NCBI GenBank assembly: GCA_041399155.1
Contig: JAWKTI010000008.1
Location: forward strand, 45,142 to 109,141
Direction of reading: 5' to 3'
DNA from: Zavarzinella sp.
GTDB taxonomy: Bacteria; Planctomycetota; Planctomycetia; Gemmatales; Gemmataceae
Length of the DNA: 64,000 bases
Shown here: one piece after another, positions 63,643 through 64,000 of the stretch
How positions within the stretch are numbered: position 1 is the stretch's first letter
Layout: each line of letters begins with the position of its first letter
Program-made: the position numbers and the translations under genes
The notes under the pieces: generated by a model
What the model was told of the DNA's origin: nothing
The model's database searches: none
What the model saw: the letters and a program-made list of their open reading frames with translations, nothing else

Positions 63643-64000
63643 TCTTATGCAAAAAAAAACTAATTCTTAGCAATGGCACTATGCTTCATGCATTCTTAAA
63701 CACGTATTTCGATACACGATTTTAGTAAGCATATGATTCAATATTTAAATTTCTAATTTTTCTAATATTGGCTTTATGAGTGCCATGATTATTATACGTA
63801 ATAACAGGTCTGATCAACCTTTTGCATATCTGTTGCTGGCCGAAGGATGCATCCGTGGTGAACGAGAATAGGCCATTGAATTGTTTTGAGAAATGCCCAT
63901 TCAATTGGCAACTTCTTGCATCGATTTCAATCTGCGCGATAGTTGGTGATCAGAATGACCGTTCTATCGTAAGTAGGAGCAAAGAAATTGAACCCAGAAA
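63643..64000. other. A+T-rich end region with no supported gene
   Basis: No convincing gene on either strand. A 60-residue minus-strand frame (63722-63904) has no ribosome site or recognisable motif. Composition continues the low G+C of the toxin and immunity genes, so this may be further orphan cassette material beyond the window. Confidence 0.4.

Overview
The window looks like a planctomycete chromosome segment, most probably from a Gemmataceae-like organism. The reasons are a complete alternative complex III (ACIII) locus fused to a caa3-type cytochrome oxidase locus, long secreted TPR proteins, an N-terminal 'CEQLEQ..APGS' segment on a giant YD-repeat protein (a planctomycete 'LExR..P'-like motif), and HMA-family efflux genes carrying Cys/His modules. 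This assignment comes from gene content; no rRNA or other marker gene is present.

Layout. 0-5 kb: an anti-sigma-like membrane protein with a small secreted partner, an AT-rich orphan gene, a HAD phosphatase, and a soluble histidine kinase overlapping a receiver-XRE response regulator. 5.4-12.3 kb: aconitase, a GT39-like membrane glycosyltransferase with an SDR epimerase, an MlaE-type permease with a methyltransferase, and a decayed Rpn-type nuclease fragment between them. 12.5-19 kb: clpS, two large secreted TPR proteins and a DegT-type aminotransferase. 19-34 kb: one long minus-strand unit running actA-actB-actC-actD-actE-actF, an unknown one-TM protein, sco, coxB-coxA-coxC-coxD and a diheme c lipoprotein. 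It takes electrons from quinol through ACIII to a haem-c-bearing oxidase. Many neighbours overlap by 1-11 bases. A strong terminator-like hairpin lies inside the signal-peptide codons of the last gene.

34-48 kb is an accessory region. It has a second decayed Rpn fragment, one decayed and one apparently intact IS630-family copy, a CzcC/CzcB/CzcA tripartite metal exporter, small secreted Cys/His proteins, a truncated IS3 element and a Zn/Cd/Pb-type P1B ATPase. Motif residues in both pumps point to divalent cations.

48-53.4 kb is plasmid- or integrative-element-like. An ArdC-type antirestriction protein, a run of tiny unknown genes, a DNA-methyltransferase-like gene, a strong terminator, a cluster of palindromes, ParA and a small ribbon-helix-helix-like partner follow each other on the plus strand. 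One tiny gene there is a visible mosaic of its two neighbours.

53.6-63.6 kb is dominated by a single gene of about 9.3 kb for a secreted YD-repeat/Rhs-like protein with SBBP-like, SdrD_B-like and Ig-like domains, plus two Gly-Thr tracts. Its reading frame breaks exactly where a short AT-rich restriction-endonuclease-like toxin module begins. A candidate immunity gene follows. No tRNA, rRNA or CRISPR array was recognised.
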